Origin: Chloroflexota bacterium
GTDB taxonomy: Bacteria; Chloroflexota; UBA11872; UBA12225
Reading direction: 5' to 3'
Length of the DNA stretch: 33,493 nucleotides
Assembly (NCBI GenBank): GCA_030447525.1
Contig: JAUJOR010000018.1
Span: 61,010 to 94,502 of the forward strand
Below the pieces are notes generated by a model. That model was not told the DNA's origin. It was given only the letters and a program-made list of their open reading frames with translations, and ran no database searches. Shown piece after piece: positions 7,641 to 16,198 of this stretch (the first letter of the stretch is position 1; the number at the start of each line of letters is the position of its first letter). The position numbers and the translations under genes were made by a program.

Positions 7641-7955
7641 GACTTGGTCCCCGCTCCCCCGGCGACGCCGGCGTCGCCGGGGGCGCCAGGACCCAAGAGA
7701 CCCCTAGGGGGGGGGCGGGGGGGAGATAGCCCCACCGTGCGGGGCTCGGTCCCCCCGCCGGGCCACGGGGGGCCCCCTGGGGGGGGGGGGGGCGGCGGCC
7801 GCGGGGGCGGTGGGCCGGTCCTGGCGCCCCCGGCGACGCCGGCGTCGCCGGGGGAGCGAGGACCAAGTCCTCCCTTAGGCGGGGGGCGGGGTGAAGATAG
7901 CCCCTCGTTCCGGGACTCGCTCCCCCGGCGGGGCAACGTGGGCCCCATTGGGGGG
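7641..7955. repeat. GC palindrome cluster: 53-bp inverted repeats within a roughly 171-bp direct duplication
   Basis: A 28-bp perfect palindrome (CCCCCGGCGACGCC and its mirror) occurs at 7656-7683 and again at 7827-7854. Flanks extend this to an inverted pair, 7641-7693 against 7817-7869 (53 bp, one mismatch seen). The material after each palindrome also aligns as a direct repeat with about 171-bp period: both copies carry AGATAGCCCC, a GGGxCTCGxTCCCCC block and a GGGCCCC block. The second copy runs into the 3' end of ftsH. A 14-base G run lies at 7779-7792. It separates the convergent sigma-factor and ftsH genes and could stop transcription from both sides, although no U-tracts are seen. Confidence 0.75.
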
Positions 7956-10193
7956 CGGAGGGCCGTCTGCCGGGGCGCCGTTGGCCGGTGCCCCGTCCGT
8001 GAGGGCCCCCTGGGGGGCGGCTCCCGCTGCGGGCTGTGCGGGCTGGACCTCCACGGCCTGCACCGCGTCGTTGGCTCTCACCCGCCTGGCCATGCCGACC
8101 AGCTCGCGGATCTCGTCCTCGTCGAGGGACTCCTTGACCAGCAGGGCCTCGGCGAGGGCTATGAGGCGATCCCGCTCGCGGGCCAGGGTATCCTGCGCCA
8201 CGGCGTAGCACTCCGAGATGATCCGCTTTGTCTCCTGGTCAACGAGAGCGGCCAGATCGTCGCTGACCTCGCGTCCCATCTCCGGCATCATCCCCTCGCT
8301 GCCCAGGAAGCCGTCGTCGCCACGGGCGACGTAGATGAGACCCACCTTGTCACTCATCCCCCAGCGGGTGACCATCTGGCGAGCCACCTGGGTGGCTTGC
8401 TGGAGATCGTTCTCCGCCCCGGTGGAGACGGCGTCGAAGATCAGGGCCTCGGCCGCCCGCCCGCCGAGGGCGCCGGTGATGCGCCCGCGAAGGTAGCGCT
8501 CGCCGTAGTTATGGCGGTCGTCCAGGGGTACCTGGTAGGTCACGCCGAGGGCCTGGCCGCGGGGGACGATGGTCACCTTGTGCACCGGATCGGTCTCCGG
8601 GAGGAGCAGCCCCAGCAGGGCATGCCCGCCTTCGTGATAGGCCACCCGCTTGCGGTCCTCCGGGCTCATCACCAGCTTGCGCTCGGCGCCCAGGACGATC
8701 TTCTCCATGGCGTCGTAGAAATCGTCCTTGGTGACGGCGTTGCGGTTCCGCCGCGCCCCCGTCAAGGCGGCCTCGTTGACCACGTTGCGGAGCTCTGCCC
8801 CTACCAGGCCGGGGGTAGCCGCCGCCAGGTCACTGAGGTCGACGTCCGGGGCCAGGGGAACGCCACGGGTGTGGACGCGCAGGATGGCCTCCCGCCCGAC
8901 GCGGTCGGGTCGCTGCACCACCACCCGGCGGTCGAAGCGCCCGGGGCGGAGCAGGGCAGGATCGAGGACATCCGGGCGGTTGGTGGCCGCCAGGACGATC
9001 ACCGCCTGGCGGGCGTCGAAGCCATCCATCTCGGTCAGGATCTGGTTCAGGGTCTGTTCCTGCTCCTGATTCGCCCCGCCGAAGCCAATCCCACCGCGCC
9101 GGCGCCCGATGGCGTCCAGCTCGTCCACGAAGATGATCGCCGGGGCCTCTTTCTTGGCATTGGCGAACAGGTCACGCACGCGGGCGGCGCCGACGCCGAC
9201 GATCATCTCCACGAACTCTGAGCCGGAGAGGGAGAAGAAGGGGACGCCGGCCTCACCGGCCACGGCCTTGGCCAGCAGGGTCTTACCCGTGCCGGGAGGT
9301 CCCACCAGGAGCACGCCCTTGGGGATGCTCCCACCCAGGCGCTGGTACTTGTCCGGATGCTTGAGGAAATCGACGATCTCCTCCAGCTCCACCTTGGCCT
9401 CGTCGATGCCGGCAACATCGGCAAAGGTGATGCGGGCCTGGTTGGCGGCCGTCTCGTCGTAGCGCCGCGCCCGGCTGCGCCCGATGCCGAAGATGCCCCG
9501 CTGGGCCTGCTGGGCGCGAGCGCTCATCCACATCAGCAGGCCGAAGAAGAGCAGCGCCGGGCCGAAGCTGAGCAGGACAGAGAGCCAGGCCGAGCGCCCA
9601 TTCTGCAGGGGCTTGGCGGAGATGACGACGCCGTTCTGTTCCAGGAGCGTCTCCAACCCCTCGCTGGCGAAGGCAGGGATGCGCGTCTCGAACTGCGCGG
9701 CGGTGCGTGATTCCCGTCCTGAGGGGGGATACGTGAGGGGCTGCTTGAGCGTCCCCTGGATCAGGTCTCCCCGGCTGGTGATCTCCGAGACGTTGCCGGC
9801 CTGGACCTGCTCCTTGAAGGTGGTATAGGGGACGGTGATACGCTCGACGGCCGGCTCAGGCAGGATATACGGCGTGATCAGCCAGTTGACCACCAATAAG
9901 CCGACCAGCAGCCAGAGCCACCTGCGGGCCAGGAGATTGAAGTAGCGCCGCGGTCCCCGCTCCTCGTTCTCCGGCTTCTGCCCGTTGCCGCCGGGATTGC
10001 CCGCACCACGGTAGCGGGGGGCCTCGGGCCCCGGGGGCCGCGGGCGCGTCTCGTTCCCCGCCGTCCGAGTGGGGGGGGGCGAGTCGCGGCCGTTACTCGG
10101 CCGCTCGTCCCCTGCTCCCTTTTTCTTGGCCTCGCCGGGCTGAAAGATCTTCATGCCGGCCCAGCGGGGCCGATTCTCTATATCGTTGGCCAT
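7875..10193 (-). CDS. ftsH: ATP-dependent zinc metalloprotease FtsH
   Basis: Membrane-bound AAA+ protease that extracts and degrades misfolded membrane proteins and short-lived regulators. Numbering is from the ATG at 10193 (772 aa). The first 85 residues are charged and Pro/Gly-rich. TM1 is at about 93-111, a periplasmic domain follows, and TM2 is at 203-223. Walker A GPPGTGKT is at 298-305, Walker B IIFVDELDAIG at 353-363, and the second region of homology (TNRPD to RPGRFDR) at 405-422. The zinc site is HEGGH at 520-524, with a third ligand Asp near 596 in STGAENDLQQ. The C-terminal tail is Ala/Pro/Gly repetitive. Usual FtsH is 610-650 aa, so both tails are long. GGGAG sits five bases before this ATG, which favours it over upstream TTG and ATG codons. 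The last codons lie within the repeat cluster at 7817-7955. Confidence 0.95.
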   Translation of the reverse strand: MANDIENRPRWAGMKIFQPGEAKKKGAGDERPSNGRDSPPPTRTAGNETRPRPPGPEAPRYRGAGNPGGNGQKPENEERGPRRYFNLLARRWLWLLVGLLVVNWLITPYILPEPAVERITVPYTTFKEQVQAGNVSEITSRGDLIQGTLKQPLTYPPSGRESRTAAQFETRIPAFASEGLETLLEQNGVVISAKPLQNGRSAWLSVLLSFGPALLFFGLLMWMSARAQQAQRGIFGIGRSRARRYDETAANQARITFADVAGIDEAKVELEEIVDFLKHPDKYQRLGGSIPKGVLLVGPPGTGKTLLAKAVAGEAGVPFFSLSGSEFVEMIVGVGAARVRDLFANAKKEAPAIIFVDELDAIGRRRGGIGFGGANQEQEQTLNQILTEMDGFDARQAVIVLAATNRPDVLDPALLRPGRFDRRVVVQRPDRVGREAILRVHTRGVPLAPDVDLSDLAAATPGLVGAELRNVVNEAALTGARRNRNAVTKDDFYDAMEKIVLGAERKLVMSPEDRKRVAYHEGGHALLGLLLPETDPVHKVTIVPRGQALGVTYQVPLDDRHNYGERYLRGRITGALGGRAAEALIFDAVSTGAENDLQQATQVARQMVTRWGMSDKVGLIYVARGDDGFLGSEGMMPEMGREVSDDLAALVDQETKRIISECYAVAQDTLARERDRLIALAEALLVKESLDEDEIRELVGMARRVRANDAVQAVEVQPAQPAAGAAPQGALTDGAPANGAPADGPPPPNGAHVAPPGERVPERGAIFTPPPA

Positions 10194-10297
10194 TGCCACT
10201 CCCGTCCCATACATCTTCCCACATCTGGACAACGGGTTCTAGCAAGGGACCAGGGCTCCGGGGCGAGCGATCAGCTGGCGCCGGCCTGAGCCCCAGC

Positions 10298-11542
10298 TTA
10301 CGTCCCTTCTGGAAGGGCGGCCAGGACCCCCTCCGGCTGGCCGGCGCCCCGGCGCTTTTTCAGCTCCCCGGCGGCCGCCTTGGCCCGCAGCTCGGCGAGC
10401 AAGGCTTCGTAGGCCTGACGGTCGACGGGGACGTCGACGCTCTGGTCACGGAAGCCGGAGAGGAGCATGGCGTTGGCCAGCTCCAGGGCGCGCCGGCCGT
10501 CCTCGCCCGTGGCCACCAGGTCGGCCTCCCTGCCGGAGCGCACGGCGCGGACAAACTGGCGCAAGAGGGCGATGTGCCCGCTTTGTCCCCCGGCGGCCGG
10601 CGGGACTTCAATGTCCTCCCAGGCCCCGGCCGGCTTGGAGCCGTGGGGCGAGGTGAGGAGCTCCTGAGGCAGGCTCTGCTCCAGGCGGTACAGGCGGAGC
10701 TGGCGCTCGGCGACGGTGAGGCGCCCCCGGCTCCCGGCGAAGAGGAACTCCGTTCTCCCCGGCCACTCGGCCGTGGTGGTATAGAAGGTGTCCACCCGGG
10801 CGGTAGGCAGGGGGTGGGGGGGTGAGCCGGCCGGGCCATACTCCAGCAAGGCGGCCACGGTATTCTCCACCTCGATCTCGTGGTAGCGGGTGAGGACCGT
10901 GGCCTTGACGCGCTGGGGCAGCCCGGCCAGCCAGCAGTAGAGGTCGAGGTGATGGGGGGCCTGGTTCATGATCACCCCACCGCCCTCGCCTTCCCAGGTG
11001 CCACGCCAGCCCCCACTGTCGTAGTACGACTGGGTGCGGTACCAGCCGCTGGCGATAAAGTTCACGTGGTAGAGGTCGCCCAGCTCGCCCCCGGCGATCA
11101 TCTCGTGAGCCCGAATGTAGGCCGGGGTCGTGCGCTGGTTGAAGTCGATGCCCAGGAGCACACCGGCGCGCCGGCAGGCCTCGATCATGCGGTCGGCCGC
11201 GCCCACGGTATGGGCGATGGGCTTCTCGCACAGGACGTGGACGCCCCGCCCGGCGGCGGCCACCACCGCCGCCTCATGCGACGGGTGTGGCGTGGCCACG
11301 ACGACGAAATCTGGCCGCGTCTCGTCCAGCAAGGCCCCCACCTCTTCGAAGGCGGGGATGCCGTGTTCGGCACCCGGACGGCGGGCGCGGTCGCCCTCCA
11401 CGTCGGCCAGCCCCACCAGGCGCAGCTCCCCCTCCTGCTGCAGTAACAGGGCGTTCTTGAGATGGTCACGCCCCATTACCCCCATCCCCACGATCACCGC
11501 CCTGACCGGTTCATCGACCACGCCATCTCTCTCCTTGCTCAT
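10298..11542 (-). CDS. Gfo/Idh/MocA-family NAD(P)-dependent oxidoreductase
   Basis: 414-aa cytoplasmic dehydrogenase of the glucose-fructose oxidoreductase/inositol dehydrogenase family. The N-terminal Rossmann fold has GMGVMG at 19-24. The conserved EKP (106-108) carries the family's catalytic Lys in CEKPIAHT. In the C-terminal substrate domain, GGVIMNQAPHHLDLYCWLAG (188-207) holds the His-Asp pair expected at the active site. The substrate is unknown; relatives oxidise or epimerise sugars, inositols and sugar acids. It is divergent from nagA across a spacer with a 17-bp tandem duplication, which hints at linked sugar metabolism. It lies 104 bp upstream of ftsH on the same strand and could be co-transcribed with it. 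The ATG at 11542 has no clear ribosome site. Confidence 0.88.
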   Translation of the reverse strand: MSKERDGVVDEPVRAVIVGMGVMGRDHLKNALLLQQEGELRLVGLADVEGDRARRPGAEHGIPAFEEVGALLDETRPDFVVVATPHPSHEAAVVAAAGRGVHVLCEKPIAHTVGAADRMIEACRRAGVLLGIDFNQRTTPAYIRAHEMIAGGELGDLYHVNFIASGWYRTQSYYDSGGWRGTWEGEGGGVIMNQAPHHLDLYCWLAGLPQRVKATVLTRYHEIEVENTVAALLEYGPAGSPPHPLPTARVDTFYTTTAEWPGRTEFLFAGSRGRLTVAERQLRLYRLEQSLPQELLTSPHGSKPAGAWEDIEVPPAAGGQSGHIALLRQFVRAVRSGREADLVATGEDGRRALELANAMLLSGFRDQSVDVPVDRQAYEALLAELRAKAAAGELKKRRGAGQPEGVLAALPEGT

Positions 11543-11551
11543 GCTCGTGCG

Positions 11552-11585
11552 CTGGCCTGATTATGCCTCTGGCCTGATTATGCCT
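11552..11585. repeat. 17-bp tandem duplication in a divergent promoter region
   Basis: CTGGCCTGATTATGCCT occurs twice in tandem (11552-11568, 11569-11585), then a partial copy CTGGC. On the minus strand each copy presents CATAAT, one mismatch from a -10 box, upstream of the oxidoreductase gene. No matching -35 was found. Confidence 0.85.
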
Positions 11586-11705
11586 CTGGCGCTGGGGGCA
11601 GCGCCGGATCGCCGCCGCGCCGGGCATTCTCGGTCATCGATGGGGGAGCGCACCCTGGCCCACAGACGAGCGGTTGTTCCCCCGCACCAAGGACGTGCCC
11701 TAGAG

Positions 11706-13061
11706 ATGCATTCGGGGTGCCTTGTCGGGGTGCATTGGGTGCATTGTGCATCGCATGGCCTCGTCGCGCTCCTGGCCGGGACGGTGCTGACGCCGGAGCC
11801 GTCGCCGGGCACGGTGGGGGTGCTCACCCAGCGGGGCATCATCCACCGCCTGCTCGCCCATCGAGGGGAGGTGCCCGCGGGGTCGCCTGTCTATGACCTG
11901 GGTGCCGAGGCCGTCTTGCTCCCCGGCCTGATCGATCTGCACACCCACGGGGGCTGGGGCCTGCGCTACACGGACGGCCCGGAGGCGGCCCGTACGATCC
12001 TGCGCCGGCGCGCTGAGTCCGGCTGCACCGGCGTGCTGATGACCGTCGGTGGCCCGCCGCCGGAGATGGTGGGGTGGCTCCCGGGTTTGGCGACGGTGGT
12101 GGGCGCCCCCACCGGTGGGGCGGTGGCCCTGGGCTTCCACGTGGAGGGACCGTGGCTCAACTGGGACGCCTGGGTCAGCTGGGGGGCGCGGTCAGGGAGC
12201 GGGCGGGAGCTGGTGCCACCAGATGCGGACGACTTCCACCGCATCCAGGAGGCGGCCGGCGGGGAGATCAAGCTCGTCTCTTGCGCCCCGGAGTTCCCCC
12301 AGGCCTTGCCGTTCATCGAGACGCTGGCCCGGGCCGGCGTGATCCCTTCCCTGGGCCATACCACCGCCTCCCCGGCGCTGGTGCACGACGCCATCCGCGC
12401 CGGGATCCGCCATGCGACGCATACCTTCAACGGCATGCAGCCGATGCACCACCGCAATCCCGGCGCCGCCGCCGTGGTGTGCACCGATCCGGGGGTGATC
12501 GCCGAGCTGATCCCCGACGGGGCGCACGTTCACCCCATCTTCCAACAACTGCTTTACCGCTGTAAAGGACCGGATGGAGTCGCCCTGGTCACCGACGGGA
12601 CGCGTTTCGGGGGGCTGGCGCCGGGGAGGTACCAGGACGGGGAACGGACGTTGGAGATCCGAGATGATCTAGGCTGCTGGACGGAGGGGGGGACGCTCGC
12701 CGGGAGCGGCTCGCCGATTGACCGCGACGTGGCCGTGCTGACTGCTGTCGGGGGCGTGCCCCTGGCGCACGCGGCGCGGATGGGGGCGACGGTGCCGGCG
12801 GGGGAGCTGGGGCTGGGGACGCGCAAGGGGCGCCTCCTGCCGGGGTACGACGCCGACGTGACCGCCTTTGGGCCACTACCCGGGGCGCGCCTGGGGGGTG
12901 ATCTCGGCGAGCCACCGGGGGCCGACCTGCGCTGCCTCATGACCATGGTGGCCGGGCAGGTGGTCTTTACCCACCAGGCCGGCGTAGGGGTGGTGGGGGC
13001 GGCGATCCCTGCGCTGGGGCCTCTTGACGCGGACGGGAGGCCAGCGGCGCCCGCTCAGTGA
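11706..13061 (+). CDS. nagA: N-acetylglucosamine-6-phosphate deacetylase
   Basis: Amidohydrolase-superfamily enzyme that removes acetate from GlcNAc-6-P to give glucosamine-6-P, in amino-sugar and peptidoglycan recycling. Numbering is from the ATG at 11706 (451 aa; usual length about 380-400). Metal and active-site motifs are GLIDLHTHG at 74-82, HVEGPW at 145-150 with metal-ligand Glu147, and SLGHTTAS at 215-222 with His218. His239 lies in ATHTFNGMQPMHHR, followed by NPG, and the catalytic Asp is in LVTDGT near 297. The frame is open far upstream, but the region before 11640 lies inside the divergent gene. AAGGA at 11689-11693 precedes this ATG. The C-terminal 30 codons overlap the convergent DedA-type gene by 95 bp. 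No nagB is seen nearby. Confidence 0.88.
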   Translation: MHSGCLVGVHWVHCASHGLVALLAGTVLTPEPSPGTVGVLTQRGIIHRLLAHRGEVPAGSPVYDLGAEAVLLPGLIDLHTHGGWGLRYTDGPEAARTILRRRAESGCTGVLMTVGGPPPEMVGWLPGLATVVGAPTGGAVALGFHVEGPWLNWDAWVSWGARSGSGRELVPPDADDFHRIQEAAGGEIKLVSCAPEFPQALPFIETLARAGVIPSLGHTTASPALVHDAIRAGIRHATHTFNGMQPMHHRNPGAAAVVCTDPGVIAELIPDGAHVHPIFQQLLYRCKGPDGVALVTDGTRFGGLAPGRYQDGERTLEIRDDLGCWTEGGTLAGSGSPIDRDVAVLTAVGGVPLAHAARMGATVPAGELGLGTRKGRLLPGYDADVTAFGPLPGARLGGDLGEPPGADLRCLMTMVAGQVVFTHQAGVGVVGAAIPALGPLDADGRPAAPAQ

Positions 13062-14391
13062 GGGGAGGAGGCCCCGGCGCCATCGGGGGCGTAGCGTGGT
13101 CCGGCGCGCTCGCGGTTGCCGGGGGGCTCGGCGGCGGCGAGACGTCCGGGTGGACCGGGGTCTCTAGATGGGCCGAGGTCTCCGGATGGTGCCGGTGGCC
13201 GTGGCGGTGGCCGGTGTGCGGGCGCGGCTGCCGGGCGAGGCGAACGAGGCGGTAGATCGTCCCCAGGGAGACGCCATAGATGGCCAGCCGCACCGCCTCG
13301 CCCAGGACGGGGAGGAGACCGGCCCCGAACTCGATACCGAAGGGGCCACCATCCAGGAGCGGAAAGATCACCAGGCAGGAGAAGAGCCAGGGGAAGACGG
13401 CAAACTGCAGCCCGCGCAGGGCGGCGCGGCCCCGCAGGCGCGGCTCGCCGACGAGGGCGTAGACGACGGCCCATGCGACGTGACCGATCACCTGGATAGG
13501 GACCGTGGCCAGGAGACCGACGAGGACGAGACGCTGGGGCGAGACCTCCAGCTCGGACGTGGATACGACGCTGGCAGTGGTGCTCTCCAGCCAGCGTAGG
13601 AGGGCCCGCTCCGGCGGGGTGTGGGCGACGATGGCGATCAGCCCCAGCAACCAGGCCACCACCAGCCCGGTCAGGACGCTGGCGGCCATGCCGCCGATCA
13701 GGCCGGCCTCTACCGAGCGCCGGCGCGACGCGGCCAGCCGGTACAGGGGCGGCGTGACCTCACGCGCCCGCCGGCTGAGCTGCCGGAGGAGGACGGCGCT
13801 GACGACGAGCAGGGCGCTGATGAAGACGAAGCGTACTGGGAGGCCACCGCTGCCCACGATACGCAGGACGGCCGGTCCCCCCCAGAAGCCAAGGGCGACG
13901 AAAATGCCGATGTAGAGCGACGAGCCGACGATCATCGCCGGGACGAACGTGCGGTAGGGCACGCGGAAGACACCGCAGGCCAGCGGGGCGGCCAGGCGCA
14001 GGCCGGGGACCTGGCGTCCGATGATCACCGAGAGGGGCCCGAGGCGGGTCACCAGCCGTTCCACCTGGGCGATGCGGTGGGCGTTGAGGTGCAGCAGCTT
14101 GCCGTAGCGGAAAAGGAGGGGACGGCCGCCCCGGCGTCCGATCCAGTAGAGGATCGACGACCCGATCAAGGTAGCCACCTGGCCGATGAGGAACGCCGTC
14201 AGGAGCGACATCCGGCCCTGGGCAACGCGTGTCCCCATCAAGACCATGGCCACGTCGGCCGGGAGGGGCATAGGGACGCCGCTCTCCTCCAGCAGGACGG
14301 CCAGGAAAATGAGCAGGCCCTCGTGGTGGCCGAACCAGTCCAGGAGGAGCCGCCAAGCCTGCTCCAGGCGGATCGGTAAGTCGTTGTTCAC
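12967..14391 (-). CDS. DedA-family membrane protein fused to a second membrane domain, His-rich tail
   Basis: Integral membrane protein of about 474 aa from the GTG at 14391; the frame is open to 14466. The N-terminal half is a DedA/SNARE-associated domain, with LLEESGVPMPLPADV near 33-47 and GRQVPGLRLAAPLACGVFRV near 127-146. DedA proteins act in lipid transport and envelope homeostasis. The second half (about 225-385) has four more hydrophobic segments, including GHVAWAVVYALVGEPRLRG. I do not recognise this domain, and ordinary DedA proteins end at about 200-220 aa. The cytoplasmic tail has a His cluster (HTGHRHGHRHH) that could bind metal, followed by a Pro-rich stretch. The 3' end overlaps nagA by 95 bp on the opposite strand; an earlier natural stop is not visible, so the tail may be real or extended by GC bias. 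It is divergent from the methyltransferase gene at 14568. Confidence 0.78.
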   Translation of the reverse strand: MNNDLPIRLEQAWRLLLDWFGHHEGLLIFLAVLLEESGVPMPLPADVAMVLMGTRVAQGRMSLLTAFLIGQVATLIGSSILYWIGRRGGRPLLFRYGKLLHLNAHRIAQVERLVTRLGPLSVIIGRQVPGLRLAAPLACGVFRVPYRTFVPAMIVGSSLYIGIFVALGFWGGPAVLRIVGSGGLPVRFVFISALLVVSAVLLRQLSRRAREVTPPLYRLAASRRRSVEAGLIGGMAASVLTGLVVAWLLGLIAIVAHTPPERALLRWLESTTASVVSTSELEVSPQRLVLVGLLATVPIQVIGHVAWAVVYALVGEPRLRGRAALRGLQFAVFPWLFSCLVIFPLLDGGPFGIEFGAGLLPVLGEAVRLAIYGVSLGTIYRLVRLARQPRPHTGHRHGHRHHPETSAHLETPVHPDVSPPPSPPATASAPDHATPPMAPGPPPLTERAPLASRPRQEAPAQGSPPPPPLRRPGG

Positions 14392-14523
14392 AGGTGAGTC
14401 TTTTGTGCCCGGCGGGGCACCAGCACGGAATGCAATCGGAACGCCGTACTGCCCGACCGGTGGCACAATGGAGCGTTCTCTAACCAGGTGTGGCCGGTCA
14501 GCGTCGTTCGTGCGCTTGGAGCG

Positions 14524-14540
14524 GTCCGACGCCGTCGGAC
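14524..14540. promoter_or_regulatory. Short palindrome upstream of the methyltransferase gene
   Basis: GTCCGAC (14524-14530) and GTCGGAC (14534-14540) form a 7-bp inverted repeat around GCC, 27 bp before the start codon, in the divergent DedA/methyltransferase spacer. It could be an operator or a leader hairpin; no regulator is implicated. Confidence 0.4.
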
Positions 14541-14567
14541 TGACCCTGCAAGGTAGAGTAAAGGATC

Positions 14568-15203
14568 ATGACCGTCTCTGTCTCCAAGGCGGCGCTGCGG
14601 GTCATTGGCGATCAAGTTGCCTTTTTACGGGCCTTCGTGCGCCACCCCCTGGCGGTGGGTGCGGTGGCGCCCAGCTCCCGCTTCCTGGCCGGGGCCGTTG
14701 CCGGGGTCGTTCCCCCAGGGGCGCGCTGCGTCGCCGAGCTGGGGCCCGGCACCGGCTCGATCACCCGGGCGCTGCTCCAACGCCTGGGGCCCGAGGCCAC
14801 GGTCCTGGCCCTGGAGATCGACCCGGCCTTTTGCCAGGTGTTACGTCGCGACCTCCCCGACCGGCGGCTGCGAGTGGTGGAGGCGCCGGCCCAGCGGCTG
14901 CCGCAGGTCGCCGCCGAGCTGGGGGTTACCGTAGAGGCCGTCGTCTCCGGCCTGCCCTTCGCCAACTTCCCGGCCGCTATACGCCACGAGATCGTGGGCG
15001 CGGCGCACGGCACCCTCGTCGCCGGCGGGGTCTTCGCCGGGTACGGGTACGCCCCGTTCGCCCTCCCCCCGCTGTTAAACGTGCACTTCGGTGGGCATGG
15101 GACACGCTTCGTCTGGCGCAACCTCCCGCCGGCCTTCGTCTTCACGGCGCAGAAGCCGAAGTGGGCGTCTGCTAGGCCGCCCGACGGGCACGATCAGGGT
15201 TGA
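14568..15203 (+). CDS. Class I SAM-dependent methyltransferase, phospholipid N-methyltransferase-like
   Basis: 211-aa enzyme. The N-terminal FVRHPLAVGAVAPSSRFLA (about 23-41) is typical of the COG3963 group related to bacterial phosphatidylethanolamine N-methyltransferases. SAM-binding motif I is ELGPGTGSITRAL at 57-69 and an acidic residue ends strand 2 (LALEIDP). The family signature SGLPFANFP is near 125-133, where related rRNA dimethylases carry NxPY. The likely role is methylation of a membrane lipid head group, but this is inferred by family. The neighbouring divergent DedA gene also concerns membranes. The ATG at 14568 follows AAGGA with very short spacing. The last 32 bp overlap the convergent ctaG. 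Confidence 0.75.
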   Translation: MTVSVSKAALRVIGDQVAFLRAFVRHPLAVGAVAPSSRFLAGAVAGVVPPGARCVAELGPGTGSITRALLQRLGPEATVLALEIDPAFCQVLRRDLPDRRLRVVEAPAQRLPQVAAELGVTVEAVVSGLPFANFPAAIRHEIVGAAHGTLVAGGVFAGYGYAPFALPPLLNVHFGGHGTRFVWRNLPPAFVFTAQKPKWASARPPDGHDQG

Positions 15204-16068
15204 TCGTCCCGTAGGGGGGCTCTTGCAACGGTGAGCGCCGCTCCAGCCAGATGAAGAACACGATGGAGAGGGCCAGGAAATAGATCAGCGCCCCGGGGAT
15301 CCACATGATCAGGCCCCCCAGCTGCTGATCGGCCAGGGCGGAGAGGCCCAACACCCGCACTGCCCGCCAGTAGTGCGGGTAGATGGGCACCTCCGCCAGG
15401 GCGATGATGGCCCCCAGGATGGTCGGGGGCAGGGACTGGAAGAAGAGGTACAGCACCTGCCCCCCGTACGGGAGGCGGGGGTACTCCGGCAGGCACCCGC
15501 ACACAGGCCACCACGTGGCCAGGCCCAGCAGGAGAAGGGAGCTATGCTCCAGGGCGTGAATGGCCGGGACGACGAGGGCCAGCTGGTAAAAGGCCGGGAC
15601 GTGCCAGAGCGTGAACACGGCGTTGAAGAGGACAAAGGCGGGGATGGGCGTCAACAGCGTGCCGGCCAGCCGGCGGGCCAACGGGAGACGGAGCAAGGGA
15701 CGCACCATCCATCCCGGCGTCCCCAGGAGGAGCAACGGCGGGACGACCAGAGTGATGAGGAGGTGCTGCACCATGTGCCCGGAAAGGAGATAGGTCTCTC
15801 CCAGGGTGTGGAGGGGCGAGAGCAACGCCCCGGCGGCGGTCAGGACGCCGGAGAAGAACGCCACTACCTGCCACGGCGAGAGGTGGCCGGGGCGCTCCGG
15901 TTGCATGGCCCCTGGAGGCTGCCAGCGTGGCGCCGGCCCCCCTAGGCGGAGGATAGTGCGCCGGAAGGGGCCGGCAGCCAGGGCGTAGGCCACGACGAGG
16001 CCCAACAGCCCGACGACGATATCGGGGAGAAACGGCCAACGTGTCCAGTCTCCGCCTTCGCCAGCCAC
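15172..16068 (-). CDS. ctaG: CtaG-type cytochrome c oxidase assembly protein (caa3)
   Basis: 298-aa polytopic membrane protein of the caa3_CtaG family, which in Bacillus is needed for active caa3 oxidase and is linked to copper delivery. It has about seven hydrophobic helices. Conserved His/Met-containing segments include SGHMVQHLLITLVVPPLLLL (about 96-115), LFNAVFTLWHVPAFYQLAL, HALEHSSLLLLGLATWW and YLFFQSLPPTILGAIIAL. The GTG start at 16068 has AGGGGA about nine bases upstream. It is the last gene of the ctaC-D-E-F-G cluster, about 130 bp after ctaF. It is distinct from the unrelated Cox11-type protein also called CtaG. Confidence 0.88.
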   Translation of the reverse strand: MAGEGGDWTRWPFLPDIVVGLLGLVVAYALAAGPFRRTILRLGGPAPRWQPPGAMQPERPGHLSPWQVVAFFSGVLTAAGALLSPLHTLGETYLLSGHMVQHLLITLVVPPLLLLGTPGWMVRPLLRLPLARRLAGTLLTPIPAFVLFNAVFTLWHVPAFYQLALVVPAIHALEHSSLLLLGLATWWPVCGCLPEYPRLPYGGQVLYLFFQSLPPTILGAIIALAEVPIYPHYWRAVRVLGLSALADQQLGGLIMWIPGALIYFLALSIVFFIWLERRSPLQEPPYGTINPDRARRAA

Positions 16069-16198
16069 TCCCGTAGTCCCCTGGTTCTTACGTCTAGTAT
16101 TTACGTCTCAGGTTGTCCGCCCTCCGTGGTAAGGCGAGTATACCCGCATGGGTGCTCACATGGACAGCTCCTGCAGGCGTAGAAGCGAGCCCCCGAAG

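Noticed and set aside
7644..9221. Long plus-strand open frame opposite ftsH
   Set aside because: It is antisense to well-conserved FtsH domains; its length is explained by third-position GC bias.
11130..11639. N-terminal extension of nagA to about 643 residues
   Set aside because: This part is antisense to the conserved oxidoreductase domain and has no NagA-like sequence.
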